A stretch of 64,000 bases of DNA from Nostoc sp. PCC 7524 (GCF_000316645.1 NC_019684.1:6397501-6461500); one strand, 5' to 3'. Positions 1 through 9,500 are shown, counted from the stretch's first letter. Program-made: numbers and translations. The notes: generated by a model not told the origin, from the letters alone.

Positions 1-250
1 GCAATAGGTCAATAACGTTGTTGAAACTGGTAAAATAATCTTGGAGCGCGGTAGCTGCTTGACCAGTGAATTCAATCCATTCGTAATGGTAGAGATTCTG
101 AGTAATTGGATCTAACTGGAACAATGGAAACTTAGGAGTAGCTATTAAGACAGAAACGCTTTTTTCTCCCAAACTCGTTTGATTGTTTAGCTTCACCGCA
201 GCCACATAGCTGGTATTAATGACAACGTTCTGTATTTTGATGAATGCCAT
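1..250 (-). CDS. Unknown protein, N-terminal part (runs off window)
   Basis: An open frame runs leftward from an ATG at 250 and is still open at base 1, giving 83 residues. The start reads MAFIKIQNVV and continues through a mixed polar and aromatic segment with no stop. I do not recognise the family. There is no signal peptide or membrane segment, so it is probably soluble. The composition is protein-like, with regular codon use. The 3' end lies outside the window, so length and function cannot be judged. Confidence 0.55.
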   Translation of the reverse strand, partial: MAFIKIQNVVINTSYVAAVKLNNQTSLGEKSVSVLIATPKFPLFQLDPITQNLYHYEWIEFTGQAATALQDYFTSFNNVIDLL

Positions 251-950
251 AGCCAGTTTCAGCGTCCAGGATAATATATGTTATGGGATTTAACCCAGAA
301 AAGTTGACAAGTTCGTTACAGAAGAAACATCACCTTGATTCCGAATCTACACATTTATTTGCACGAATCAGCAACCATTTAACAGTGATCATGAGGCAGC
401 TAGGTTTAGTCATTTTTTACTGTTCCACGCGCACATAAATAACTAATTTACCTCGCTGCTTTTAGGCGTTGAATTAATACAAAGAATAGCATGGTTCATC
501 GAAACTAAATCATTCGTTTAAATTAATTTTATAAAAAAGCCCTGGGTTTGTTGATGGAAATTTCAAATTGGGTATGGTACATAAGTATAATTAATAACTC
601 ATAACTCCAGGCTGGGAAGTTGCTTGATGGAGACTGTAAACTTCATTTGCACAAGGCAGGAATGACAGTATTAGTCCCTTGTAAATCCCGTAAACATTCC
701 CTCAATATACAAATCAGATTACATAGGATGACGAATTTATTTTTCAGCAGGACATCATAATCAATGACTGTTTTTTGATGAATTTTTAATATAAACGGCT
801 TATTAATGTTAAAGAGTTATTTATTAAGCAAACATTTATTTTATATATTGTACGTAATAAACAAAATAGGGAATAGAGAAAGAATATGTGAATTAAGGAT
901 GTCTGAGTATTTAACACCACAAATATATTTTTGTTTTTGGTGCAATACCG
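251..950. other. Intergenic region, nothing recognised
   Basis: About 700 bases of AT-rich sequence between the gene that starts at 250 and the ParB-like gene that ends at 951. The short plus-strand frame at 806-1021 is AT-driven, runs into the 3' end of the ParB-like gene and has no ribosome-binding site, so it is not called. No tRNA, repeat array or convincing promoter was recognised. Confidence 0.5.
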
Positions 951-2285
951 TTAAGAAACAAAACTTATTTTCTGAGATGGTTTACCTGTCCATTGTTGCC
1001 ACCGCATCAGTCCACGGCTAACTAATTCTTGATTGCTGTCACCAATAAAACAAATCCGACCTAATCTTTCGCAACTAATGAGAATTTCACCATGTCCCAT
1101 AAATGGAGCAATCACAAAATTATTAGGACTGGTGTACAAATTGAGCAAATAATTAATAATTCCTTCCACACCTTCGACATTAATTGTGGTTTGGGGTTTG
1201 GGGATGATTTGATGAGAAAAAATTCCTATGTAAAGATTGCCTAATAATAATTCGTATTGAAAGGGCATTTGATTATTTTTGTAAAAATCATAAATATGTC
1301 CTTCAGAACGCAGAACAGCCACAACTCTGGCTTCATCTACCAAGTAATTATGCTCCCAGGTGGGTGAGAGAGTAGCGATCGCCAGCGCCGCATCTGAAGG
1401 TAATAAGTTACGAAATTCCTGCTGGGAGGTATCGCCACAATAGACTAAATGTCTGCCTAATATCCATTCATCACCTGCTTGAATGATGGGATTAGGGGAA
1501 GATATCGCTAGTTGTTCTGATTGACTTTGAGTTTTCTTGACAGCTAACTTAGCCTCTTTTTGCGCCATAGCACTTTTGTAAGCTAATATCTGTGCTGCTT
1601 TTTGCTGGGATTTCAACTCATCTACTAATTGCGCTTGCCGTTGGGCTTCTGCAATATCTCCTTTAGCCAGGGCTAACTCTCCAGCCTGTTGTGCTGCTGC
1701 TGCTAAAGTCAGTTCTTTTGTCCCCGCCCTAGCTATTTTTAACAGTGCGGTGGGACTATCAGCGATGGGTGTACCCTTAATTAACTGTTTAACTTCGGGG
1801 TGAATACCTTTAGCAATTTGCTTACCATGCTGAAAGGTGCGTTCTGAGTAGCCAGCTTCCCTCGCTAACTCTAAAGTTCTTTTTGGTGGTGGTGAAATCG
1901 TTTCACCACCTTTGAGGGTATGTTGATTGTCTCCCACCTTCGCCCGCAAACCCATACGTTCGAGAATTTGGTCACGTTCTAACCATAATTCTGAACGTTC
2001 TAGAGGTTCTAACTCATTGCGAATTAAATTTTCGTCAATCTCTGCCAACCGCGCCTGGTCAGCACCTGCATAAGCGACAATATTGCACTCAATTGCCTCT
2101 AGTCCCAGCAATTTACAAGCTGTCAGCCGATGTAATCCAGCAATCAAATTCAGCTTTTGGTCTACTGTGATGGGGTTCAGTAAACCATTAGCCTTAATAG
2201 ACTCCTTCAGTTCATCAACCTTGTCACCCTTGACCGGACGGCGGTTGTGACCGATTTTAATTTGGTCGATGGGTACTGTAGGCAT
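951..2285 (-). CDS. ParB N-terminal domain fused to a degenerate DNA-methylase domain
   Basis: A 444-residue protein. Residues 1-75 form a ParB/Srx-type nuclease-fold domain with the typical GLLNPITV strand and a GLHR motif (50-53), which matches the ParB G-x-H-R box. Residues 80-200 are helical, and 195-255 are rich in Ala, Gln and Lys and likely coiled coil. Residues 270-436 align by eye with phage-type N4/N6 DNA methylases: GDEWILGRHLVYCGDT at the start and APFMGHGE (393-400), which resembles the SAM-binding DPFxGxG loop. The catalytic DPPY/W motif expected near 304-310 reads ATLSPTW, so methylation looks lost. It could be a DNA-binding regulator or a phage or plasmid relic. No good ribosome-binding site precedes the ATG. 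Confidence 0.8.
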   Translation of the reverse strand: MPTVPIDQIKIGHNRRPVKGDKVDELKESIKANGLLNPITVDQKLNLIAGLHRLTACKLLGLEAIECNIVAYAGADQARLAEIDENLIRNELEPLERSELWLERDQILERMGLRAKVGDNQHTLKGGETISPPPKRTLELAREAGYSERTFQHGKQIAKGIHPEVKQLIKGTPIADSPTALLKIARAGTKELTLAAAAQQAGELALAKGDIAEAQRQAQLVDELKSQQKAAQILAYKSAMAQKEAKLAVKKTQSQSEQLAISSPNPIIQAGDEWILGRHLVYCGDTSQQEFRNLLPSDAALAIATLSPTWEHNYLVDEARVVAVLRSEGHIYDFYKNNQMPFQYELLLGNLYIGIFSHQIIPKPQTTINVEGVEGIINYLLNLYTSPNNFVIAPFMGHGEILISCERLGRICFIGDSNQELVSRGLMRWQQWTGKPSQKISFVS

Positions 2286-2943
2286 AATTAATCTTATTCA
2301 GTGCATTTAGCCAAAACACCAACAATTACGACTCAAATACACCGAATATGTTTCAGCAATATCTGGAAATGATGATTTTACTCACATAATCCCAGAGAAT
2401 GTCCGATCATACACAGCAAACGCGATCGCAATTCATCAATAATATTGAAAGCAAAAGGGAAGATAAGGAAGAATTAATTATTAATCCCCAGTCCCCAATC
2501 ACCAATCCCCAATCCCCAGTCCCCAATCCATTGACAAAAACACATTTTTTTGCAATGATTAAACACGTATTTATTGATGTCTTGCCTTTGATTTTTAGCC
2601 CCCGCTTCGTACTGATTGGTATTTAAGTTTTTTTTAAGAATGTAAGCGTATTTTACGCTACTTGATGCCAACTCCAATTAAGGTAAAACTGAGAAAGATT
2701 TGTAGTCAATTCACTATCATTAATGTTACCGCTTGGTGATTTGTTTGCGGTAGAGGCCAAACTATCAAACCATTCACATACATTAATTAGATTCTTTCAC
2801 TAATTGATATTAATCCAGGGAAACATTCCTCATAGTATCCGTAATTAACTGCGTACACCAAGACGCAAGTAAAGCTCTTTTCCCCAGTCCCCAGTCCCCA
2901 CAAATATTTCTGACTGATCACATTTCAAATTGGGAATAAAAAT
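2286..2943. other. Intergenic region with heptamer repeats, upstream of devB
   Basis: It lies between the divergent ParB-like gene and devB. It holds the heptamer tract at 2483-2530 and a shorter one at 2881-2899. The frames across the tract (2399-2626 plus, 2474-2677 minus) are translations of the repeats and are not called. The promoter of devB should lie in the last few hundred bases, but I cannot assign it. Confidence 0.5.
2483..2530. repeat. Short tandem heptamer repeat (CCCCAGT/CCCCAAT)
   Basis: Near-perfect tandem copies of CCCCAGT, CCCCAAT and CACCAAT. This is the STRR class known from heterocystous cyanobacteria. A second short tract of the same unit is at 2881-2899. Confidence 0.85.
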
Positions 2944-4152
2944 ATGGAAGTCAATAAGGAACGCCTACGCCAGTTATTTAACAAACCTCAAGGTCGGTGG
3001 CGGTTAATCTTAGCAGCATCAATCACTTTAGCGACTGGATTAGTAACCTTCTACAGTTTTTCCCCAAACAAATTTCGTACTCAAGATCAGGCTCCTGCCG
3101 CCAATCCTCCCAAGGTTGCACCCGTGAAAGTTGCTGTTACAGCCTTGGGACGTTTGCAACCAGAAGGCAGAGTCACCACTTTATCCGCGCCTAGTTCTAC
3201 CAACGGTATCAGGGTAGAAAAACAGTTGGTCAAAGAAGGAGAAGAGGTCAAAGCTGGGCAAGTATTGGCTTACCTAGAAGATTATACTCGCGCTACAGCA
3301 GCTTTAGAACAAGCATTAAATAAACTGCAAATAGCTAAATCTCAACTAGCACAGGTAAAAGCTGGAGCTAAACCAGGGGACATTGAAGCGCAAAAAGCTA
3401 CCATAGCTCGTTTACAGTCGCAATTAAAAGGAGAAGTTGCAGCGCAAGAAGCCACAATCAGCCGTATTCAAGCCGAATTTAATAATGCTCAAACAGAAAA
3501 CGATCGCTATCAAAAATTACTCCGGGAAGGAGCTGTTCCCGCTTCCGTAGCCGATACTAGAGCTTTACAACTGAAAACAGCACAACAACAACTAACAGAA
3601 GCCAAAGCGACTCTCAGCCGTACACAAAACACCCTTTCCGACCAAATCAAAGAAGCCAAAGCCAGACTCAACAGTATTCGAGAGGTACGAACTGTAGATG
3701 TAGAGTTGGCACAAAATGAAGTTAAAAGTGCAGTAACAGCCGTCAAACAAGCGAAAGCAGACCAGGAGCTAACCTATATTAAAGCTCCCATAGACGGCAA
3801 AATCTTAAAAATTCATGCCAAAACAGGGGAAGCGATCGGTACTAATGGATTCGCTGATATCGGTAAGACATCACAAATGTATGTGATTGCAGAAGTGTAT
3901 CAAACCGATATACAAAAAGTGCGTCTAGGTCAAAAAGCGATCATCACTAGCCCTGCATTTAGCGGTAAATTGCATGGCAGCGTTCAATCAATTGGTTTGC
4001 AAGTAGATAGACAAAGCATCTTCAGCATCAACCCCACCACGGACACAGACCGCAGAATCGTTGAAGTCAAAATCTCCATCGATAATCCCGCAGACAGTCA
4101 ACGGGTAGAGCGGTTAACTAATTTACAGGTAGATGTAGCTATTCAGATTTAG
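2944..4152 (+). CDS. devB: DevB-family membrane fusion protein of an ABC exporter
   Basis: A 402-residue HlyD/DevB-type periplasmic adaptor that links an inner-membrane ABC exporter to a TolC-like outer-membrane channel. A single membrane segment lies near residues 18-40, followed by a Pro/Ala linker. A biotinyl/lipoyl-like half motif (VKEGEEVKAGQVLAYLED) is near residues 95-112. A long Ala/Gln/Lys-rich coiled-coil hairpin spans about 115-265, and the second lipoyl half (YIKAPIDGKILKI) is near 280. devC follows after 37 bases, so the two form an operon. The family is known for glycolipid export in heterocysts (DevBCA), but this may be a paralog with another substrate. No devA ATPase gene lies beside it. 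Confidence 0.88.
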   Translation: MEVNKERLRQLFNKPQGRWRLILAASITLATGLVTFYSFSPNKFRTQDQAPAANPPKVAPVKVAVTALGRLQPEGRVTTLSAPSSTNGIRVEKQLVKEGEEVKAGQVLAYLEDYTRATAALEQALNKLQIAKSQLAQVKAGAKPGDIEAQKATIARLQSQLKGEVAAQEATISRIQAEFNNAQTENDRYQKLLREGAVPASVADTRALQLKTAQQQLTEAKATLSRTQNTLSDQIKEAKARLNSIREVRTVDVELAQNEVKSAVTAVKQAKADQELTYIKAPIDGKILKIHAKTGEAIGTNGFADIGKTSQMYVIAEVYQTDIQKVRLGQKAIITSPAFSGKLHGSVQSIGLQVDRQSIFSINPTTDTDRRIVEVKISIDNPADSQRVERLTNLQVDVAIQI

Positions 4153-4189
4153 ACAATAGTCCCCATTCCCCATTCCCTCATAACAAGCC

Positions 4190-5368
4190 ATGAATTTTAA
4201 AATTCCTTTGGCATGGCTACAGCTAGTCCAACAAAAACTGCGTTTTTTAGTGGCTGTAGCTGGGATTGCCTTCATTGTTTTGCTAATGTTTGTGCAACTT
4301 GGTTTCCAAGATGCCCTTTATTCTAGTGCTACAGCCGTACACCAGAGTCTTAGAGGTGACTTATTTTTAGTTAGTTCTCAATATAAAGCGTTAACTGCAA
4401 ATCAAAGTTTTTCTCGGACTCGTTTGTACCAAACTTTAGGGTTTGATGGTGTGCAATCAGTTAACACCTTGTATTTGCAATTTGCAAAATTGAAAAACCC
4501 TGCTACTGGTGAAAAATATTCTATCTATGTGATGGGTTTCGATCCAGGACAATCTGTGTTGAATATTCCTGAAGTCGAGCAAAATTTAGATAGACTAAAA
4601 ATTCCTGATTTCATGTTGTTTGATAGGGATTCCAGACCGGAGTTTGGCCCGATTGCGGCAAATTTTGACAAAGGCAATACCGAACAGACGATTGAAATTT
4701 TTCCTTTTGATGGACCCAGAGGTTACAGAGTTAGAGTGGCTGGGTTATTTAGCTTAGGCCCTTCCTTTGGTGTAGATGGTAACTTAATTGTCAGTGACTC
4801 CACTTTTCTTCGCATCAATCCCAACACTCGCCCCGTTGAGAGAATCGATATAGGTATCATCACCCTCAATCCTGAAGCTGATAAAGACAAGGTTTTAGCT
4901 AATTTACAAGCTAATTTACCGAATGATGTCAGGGTTTTTGATCGCCAAGGTTTCATTGATTTTGAAAAGCAATATTGGTCTGCTAGAACACCAATAGGTT
5001 TTATTCTCAACCTCATGCTGACAATGGCTTCAGTCGTAGGTGTGGTAATTGTCTATCAAATTCTCTACAGCAATATTGCCACACAATTTATTGCTTATGC
5101 CACATTAAAAGCTATTGGTTATCCCAATTCTTATCTCTTAAATGTGGTTTTTCAACAAGCTTTAATCTTAGCATTATTAGCTTATATACCAGGCTTTCTA
5201 GTTTCTGTGGCTTTGTATAATTTTGCAATGGAAGCTACAAAGTTACCAATTATGATGACTGCGAATAATGCCTTAATTGTCTTTATCTCCGCAGTTTTAA
5301 TGTGTATCACTTCTGGCGCACTTGCTATTAACAAACTTCGTTCCGCAGACCCGGCAGATATTTTTTAG
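4190..5368 (+). CDS. devC: DevC-family ABC exporter permease
   Basis: A 392-residue MacB/FtsX-type permease. The first membrane segment is near residues 16-38 (FLVAVAGIAFIVLLMF), then a large periplasmic domain of about 230 residues, then three C-terminal segments near 268-295, 320-345 and 360-380. It ends with the conserved-looking SADPADIF tail. It works with the preceding DevB protein. A DevA-type ATPase is needed for transport but is not found downstream, where the next gene is an epimerase. The ATPase may be encoded elsewhere and shared. The family assignment is firm; the substrate is unknown. Confidence 0.9.
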   Translation: MNFKIPLAWLQLVQQKLRFLVAVAGIAFIVLLMFVQLGFQDALYSSATAVHQSLRGDLFLVSSQYKALTANQSFSRTRLYQTLGFDGVQSVNTLYLQFAKLKNPATGEKYSIYVMGFDPGQSVLNIPEVEQNLDRLKIPDFMLFDRDSRPEFGPIAANFDKGNTEQTIEIFPFDGPRGYRVRVAGLFSLGPSFGVDGNLIVSDSTFLRINPNTRPVERIDIGIITLNPEADKDKVLANLQANLPNDVRVFDRQGFIDFEKQYWSARTPIGFILNLMLTMASVVGVVIVYQILYSNIATQFIAYATLKAIGYPNSYLLNVVFQQALILALLAYIPGFLVSVALYNFAMEATKLPIMMTANNALIVFISAVLMCITSGALAINKLRSADPADIF

Positions 5369-5455
5369 GGAGTGGGGAGTAGGGAGTAGGGAATGGGGTA
5401 TTGACTAAAAATTTCTACCTTGTCTCCCTTGTCTCCCTTGTCTCTCCTGTTTCCC
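5369..5455. repeat. Short tandem repeats between devC and the epimerase gene
   Basis: A G-rich heptamer tract (GGGAGTA, GGGGAGT, GGGAATG) begins right after the devC stop codon. It is followed by a pyrimidine tract with four copies of a CTTGTCTCC-like unit. No gene is present. Similar tracts sit at 4155-4180 and 6490-6555, so nearly every gap in this cluster carries one. Confidence 0.8.
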
Positions 5456-5486
5456 CTACACCCCTTTTAGTAATAAACCCTGTACT

Positions 5487-6488
5487 ATGAATTTGCAAAA
5501 CAAGACTCTCCTGATTACTGGAATTGATGAATTTATCGGCTTGCGTGCAGCCGAGTTAGCCATAGCACAGGGAATCAAGGTGCGTGGACTACAAGCTTCT
5601 AATAATTCTGACACCGCCAAGAAGTTGGGGGCTGAGGTAATTTTTGGGAGTGTCACCGATGCGGCTATTGCTCAAAAGGCTTGCCAGGGAGTAGATATCG
5701 TTTTACATACTGCCCAAATTACTGAAGAAGCTGGCCCTATCAAACAGTTTCAGGAAATGAATGTTGGCGGTGCGGTGAATATGGCAAAAGCTGCCAAAAG
5801 TGCGGGGGTGAAAACTTTTGTGCATCTTTCTAGTATTTTGGTGTATGGATTTGATTATAGCGATCGCATCACCGAATCTGGCACACTCTCTAGTAACGAT
5901 AACCCCTACTGTCAAACCAAAATTGCTGCTGAAGCCGAACTTCTACCCCTCAATTCTCCCCCAGATTTTGGTGTGATTATTATTCGGGCTGGCGATGTTT
6001 ACGGTCCTGGAAGTCTACCTTGGGTTGTCAGACCGATTCACTTCATGCGCCAAAAGTTATTTGCCTACCCCAATGATGGACAAGGCGTGATTAATCATGT
6101 CTATGTAGATAACCTGATTGATGCCATATTCTTGGCAATAGAAAAACAGACATACGGTGAAATCTTTAATATCACCGACGGTGAAGCAACTTCCTGGAAA
6201 GAATATTTCATGCGCCTAGCAGCAATGGAAGGTTTACCGACTCCAATGTCTTTACCAAAAGATGAAATAAAACTGTTTTTAAAACTGCGTCATCAGGGGC
6301 AGAAACTATTTCGTAAAAAAGCCGATATTCTTCCAGAATCGGTAGATTTTATGCGTCGCCCCTATGCTTGTTCTATTGCTAAAGCTCAGAGTTTATTAGA
6401 TTACAAACCCAAAATTGATTTAGAAACCGGGCTGCGTCAAACCAAAACATGGCTAGAAAAGACTGACATTCAAAAATTACTGAAATAG
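5487..6488 (+). CDS. NAD-dependent epimerase/dehydratase (extended SDR)
   Basis: A 333-residue extended short-chain dehydrogenase/reductase, probably acting on a nucleotide sugar or similar substrate. The N-terminal dinucleotide loop reads TGIDEFIG (about residues 11-18), where the usual pattern is TGxxGFIG, so the middle Gly is Glu. The catalytic YxxxK is present as YCQTK (near 148-152), with a preceding HLSSILVYG strand. The RAGDVYGPG segment is typical of this group. It follows devBC and precedes glycosyltransferase genes, which fits a role in envelope glycan or lipid supply. NAD binding could be weakened by the Gly-to-Glu change. Confidence 0.85.
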   Translation: MNLQNKTLLITGIDEFIGLRAAELAIAQGIKVRGLQASNNSDTAKKLGAEVIFGSVTDAAIAQKACQGVDIVLHTAQITEEAGPIKQFQEMNVGGAVNMAKAAKSAGVKTFVHLSSILVYGFDYSDRITESGTLSSNDNPYCQTKIAAEAELLPLNSPPDFGVIIIRAGDVYGPGSLPWVVRPIHFMRQKLFAYPNDGQGVINHVYVDNLIDAIFLAIEKQTYGEIFNITDGEATSWKEYFMRLAAMEGLPTPMSLPKDEIKLFLKLRHQGQKLFRKKADILPESVDFMRRPYACSIAKAQSLLDYKPKIDLETGLRQTKTWLEKTDIQKLLK

Positions 6489-6492
6489 GGAG

Positions 6493-6555
6493 ATAAGGGA
6501 GACTAGGGAAAATTTTTTACCTAGTCCCCAGTCCCCAATCCCCAATCTCCAAAAC
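6493..6555. repeat. Heptamer STRR tract before the GT2 gene
   Basis: Contains AAGGGAG-type and CCCCAGT/CCCCAAT heptamers between the epimerase stop and the GT2 start at 6557. It ends only a few bases before the ATG, so the ribosome-binding region itself is atypical. Confidence 0.75.
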
Positions 6556-6556
6556 T

Positions 6557-7564
6557 ATGATCAAAAATTCGCCAAGATTGAGCATTGGTTTACCTGTATA
6601 TAATGGCGAGAAATTTATTTCAGCAGCCCTAGATTCATTGTTGGCTCAAACATTTACAGATTTTGAATTAATTATTTCAGATAACGCATCTACAGATAAT
6701 ACCGAAGCCATTTGTCGAGCCTATGCTGCTCAAGATAAACGCATCCGCTACTACAGGAATAACGAAAATATTGGTTGCGCTCCTAATTTTAACCGTGTCT
6801 TTGAATTATCTACTGGGGAGTATTTTAAATGGGCTGCCCATGATGATGTACACGCCCCTGATTTTCTCATGAAATGTATTGAGGTACTAGATCAAAATCC
6901 TCAATTTATCTTGTGCCACTCTCATACATATTTCATTGATGAGCAGGGTGAATTTTTACAAACCTACGACATTAAACTCAAGACAGATTCAGGTAAACGT
7001 TACCAACGTTTTCATGAATTGCTGAATAAGCATCTTTGCTATCCCATTTACGGTGTAATTCGCTCTGATGCCCTGAGAAAAATCCCACCAATGGGTAGTT
7101 ATGGTAATGCAGATGGCATCTTATTATTAAGGCTGGCTCTAGTCGGGCAATTTTATGAAATACCCGAATATTTATTTTTTGCTCGCAGTCATCCGCAACA
7201 ATCAATGAGTATGTTCTGCCCAAATTATTTAGTATTTACTAATAAGAATCCCGAATACTCATTGGATATGATGCCAGATTTTTATGGCTATATAGTGTGG
7301 TTTGATTCATCTAAACAGGGAAAAATTTTGTTTCCTCATTGGCGAATGTTATGGGAGTATATCGCTTCTATACATTTAGTGCGATTGAGTTTATACGAGC
7401 AGATACGTTGCTCTATCAGTTTACATCAGCAACTCAAAGGAAATGAGGTGTTTTTACTTAAAGATTTGCTGATGGCATTCCAAAAGATCTGGCAACTTTG
7501 GCATGATACCCCACTCCCAAAAACGGAAGTTGAGACGCGATTGATTGCGTCTGTACAAGAGTAG
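6557..7564 (+). CDS. Family 2 glycosyltransferase
   Basis: A 335-residue GT-A fold enzyme. The nucleotide-binding start LSIGLPVYNGEKFI (residues 8-21) and the strand ELIISDNASTDNT (near 38-50) are classic GT2 signatures. AAHDDVHAPDF (about 94-104) provides the DxD-like metal site (HDD). There is no membrane segment, so it is likely cytosolic or peripheral. It sits after the epimerase gene and before a DUF2141 gene, inside the envelope gene block. Sugar donor and acceptor are unknown. Confidence 0.87.
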   Translation: MIKNSPRLSIGLPVYNGEKFISAALDSLLAQTFTDFELIISDNASTDNTEAICRAYAAQDKRIRYYRNNENIGCAPNFNRVFELSTGEYFKWAAHDDVHAPDFLMKCIEVLDQNPQFILCHSHTYFIDEQGEFLQTYDIKLKTDSGKRYQRFHELLNKHLCYPIYGVIRSDALRKIPPMGSYGNADGILLLRLALVGQFYEIPEYLFFARSHPQQSMSMFCPNYLVFTNKNPEYSLDMMPDFYGYIVWFDSSKQGKILFPHWRMLWEYIASIHLVRLSLYEQIRCSISLHQQLKGNEVFLLKDLLMAFQKIWQLWHDTPLPKTEVETRLIASVQE

Positions 7565-7598
7565 GGAGTAAAAAATATCTTTTGAGGGAGATAAAAAT

Positions 7599-8066
7599 AT
7601 GTGGAAAATTTCTCGTTTGCGTCATGTTTTCTTGGCTAGTTTATTGAGCTTGACTTGTATTAGACCATTAAATGCAGAACCTACAGCTAAATTAACTGTT
7701 GTAGTCAATGGTATCCGGCATCAACAAGGACAGATTTGCTTTAGAGTTTACGATAGCGAAAAAGGCTTTCCTTTAAGTGATACCAGTGAAGTACAAAGTG
7801 GCTGTACTCGCATTACAGGTAAGACGATTACTAAACATTTCTATGGCTTGAAACGTGGTACTTATGCTGTAGCAATTGTTGATGATCAAAACGGTAATCA
7901 AAAACTTGATTCTGATTTCTTTGGGATTCCCAAGGAAGGTTTTGGAATTTCTAATAATCCTAGGGTATCTATTCAAACGGGAACACCAAAATTTAATAAG
8001 TCAAGTTTTGCTGTTAGCAAAAATACAACTATCGATATTACTTTGAAATACTCACTTGATCCCTAG
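7599..8066 (+). CDS. Exported DUF2141-family protein
   Basis: 155 residues. A signal peptide covers about residues 1-26, ending near LNAEPTA. The mature part has the DUF2141 look: a small beta-rich domain with GQICFRVYDSEKGFP, then GTYAVAIVDDQNGNQKLDSDFFGIPKEGFG, which includes an Asp/Asn-rich loop that may bind a cation. A GAGGGAGAT ribosome-binding site lies about 11 bases before the ATG. The function is unknown. It lies between glycosyltransferase genes, so a cell-surface role is plausible. Confidence 0.82.
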   Translation: MWKISRLRHVFLASLLSLTCIRPLNAEPTAKLTVVVNGIRHQQGQICFRVYDSEKGFPLSDTSEVQSGCTRITGKTITKHFYGLKRGTYAVAIVDDQNGNQKLDSDFFGIPKEGFGISNNPRVSIQTGTPKFNKSSFAVSKNTTIDITLKYSLDP

Positions 8067-8107
8067 GTGAGGAGAAAGTTTGTAGTCATGACTTAAGTGT
8101 TGAGAAA

Positions 8108-8125
8108 TCAGGACTTTAGTCCTGA
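8108..8125. repeat. Hairpin repeat (TCAGGACT/AGTCCTGA)
   Basis: An 8-bp perfect inverted repeat with a two-base loop, downstream of the DUF2141 gene. The same core (AGGACTTTAGTCCT) appears at 16555-16570, so it is an interspersed hairpin. It may act as a weak terminator. Confidence 0.6.
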
Positions 8126-8197
8126 CTACGAACTTGAATTACAAATTCCCTCTCAACTATTACTGATGGCACAACTTGCCGGAGACTCATAAATGTC

Positions 8198-9457
8198 ATG
8201 AGAGAGTTGGCAACATTTTTGTTTAGGTCTTTACTGGGATGGTTGGGAATACAGGTATTTATTTCTCTGATGTTTTTGTTGTATGTGCGATTATCGCGGA
8301 CAAAAACTTTACCTGATGAACAGTTACCCAAAGCGGCGATAATTCTTTGCTTGCGAGGAGCTGATCCATTTTTACCCAACTGTATTGAGGCACTGTTAAA
8401 ACAGAATTACCCTAACTACGATTTAAAACTGATTATTGATAGTCAGGATGATCCTGCTTGGGAGATTGCTAATGATACTATCAACCAATTAGATGCCAAT
8501 AATGCTTATATCAGTCATTTGAGAATTATCCGCCACAATTGTAGTCTCAAATGCAGTTCTTTGATTCAAGCTATTTCTGATTTGGATGATTCTTACGAAG
8601 TTGTGGCTTTGGTAGATGCTGATACGATAGTTCATCCTCATTGGTTGCGAGAGTTAGTTACACCTCTAGATAACCCCAAAATTGGGGCTACTACAGGCCA
8701 TCGTTGGTATGTACCTACGGGTAAGTATTGGGGTTCGTTGGTACGGTACACAGGCAATATAGCTGCTGTTGTGCAGATGTACCTATTTGGTATTCCTTGG
8801 GGTGGGTGTTTGGCTGTAAAAACAGAAGTGTTGCGTCAAACAGGGATTTTAGAACAGTGGGCGCAAGCTTTTGGCGAAGATTTGATGATGCACAACATCC
8901 TCAAAAAACATGGGTTGAGGGTGAGGTTTGTACCTTCGTTGATTATGGTGAATCGTGAAGAGTGCGATTTGTTGGGGATAATCGACTATTTACAACGTTT
9001 GATTCTCTATTCGCGTCTTTACCATCCCCGATGGTTAGCAATTGTCAGTGAAGCTGTTTCTAGCATTTTGTTTCCTACTTTAGTGATTGTGTTGTTTTTC
9101 CTATCGTTAGGTGATGCTCAGTGGGAGGTAGCGGATTTATTGTTTAAATCCTACAGCATCTATACTCTGGGGTTACTATCGTTGATGCTGTTGGTGGAGA
9201 TGGGGCTACAGCCAGTGATTCGCGCCCAAGGACAGCCAGGAACGAAATTATCATGGGCCATGCTAGGGAGAATGTTGCTGGCTATACCTTTAACACAGTG
9301 GGTATATGGATTAGCGATGCTTTCCTCTGTGTGGATATCGACGGTGAAATGGCGGGGGGTTGTGTATCGGATTCAAGGCCCTTGGAATGTGCGCTTGGTT
9401 GAGTATCATCCCTACGATTTTTTGGATCAGCCTGTGGATAGCAAAATATCTCTTTGA
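8198..9457 (+). CDS. Membrane family 2 glycosyltransferase, paralog 1
   Basis: 419 residues. One N-terminal membrane segment (about 8-32), a cytosolic GT2 domain, and C-terminal membrane segments near 290-310, 322-342 and 360-380. Key motifs are LVDADTIVHPHW (DxD, near 146), the acid pair in FGEDLMMHN, and an SRLYHPRW segment that occupies the place of the QxxRW box of processive synthases. This suggests a cellulose/hyaluronan-synthase-like or ceramide-glucosyltransferase-like enzyme. The next gene but one repeat away is a close paralog. Product unknown; it fits the exopolysaccharide or glycolipid theme of the block. Confidence 0.87.
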   Translation: MRELATFLFRSLLGWLGIQVFISLMFLLYVRLSRTKTLPDEQLPKAAIILCLRGADPFLPNCIEALLKQNYPNYDLKLIIDSQDDPAWEIANDTINQLDANNAYISHLRIIRHNCSLKCSSLIQAISDLDDSYEVVALVDADTIVHPHWLRELVTPLDNPKIGATTGHRWYVPTGKYWGSLVRYTGNIAAVVQMYLFGIPWGGCLAVKTEVLRQTGILEQWAQAFGEDLMMHNILKKHGLRVRFVPSLIMVNREECDLLGIIDYLQRLILYSRLYHPRWLAIVSEAVSSILFPTLVIVLFFLSLGDAQWEVADLLFKSYSIYTLGLLSLMLLVEMGLQPVIRAQGQPGTKLSWAMLGRMLLAIPLTQWVYGLAMLSSVWISTVKWRGVVYRIQGPWNVRLVEYHPYDFLDQPVDSKISL

Positions 9458-9500
9458 GGCGACATAATTTATTCCGCTTTTTAAACGCAGAGAGAAGTAT

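Noticed and set aside
806..1021. A 71-codon plus-strand frame
   Set aside because: AT-driven composition, no ribosome-binding site, and its end overlaps the ParB-methylase gene on the other strand.
2399..2677. Frames on both strands over the heptamer tract
   Set aside because: They are translations of CCCCAGT-type repeats, with no family-like sequence.
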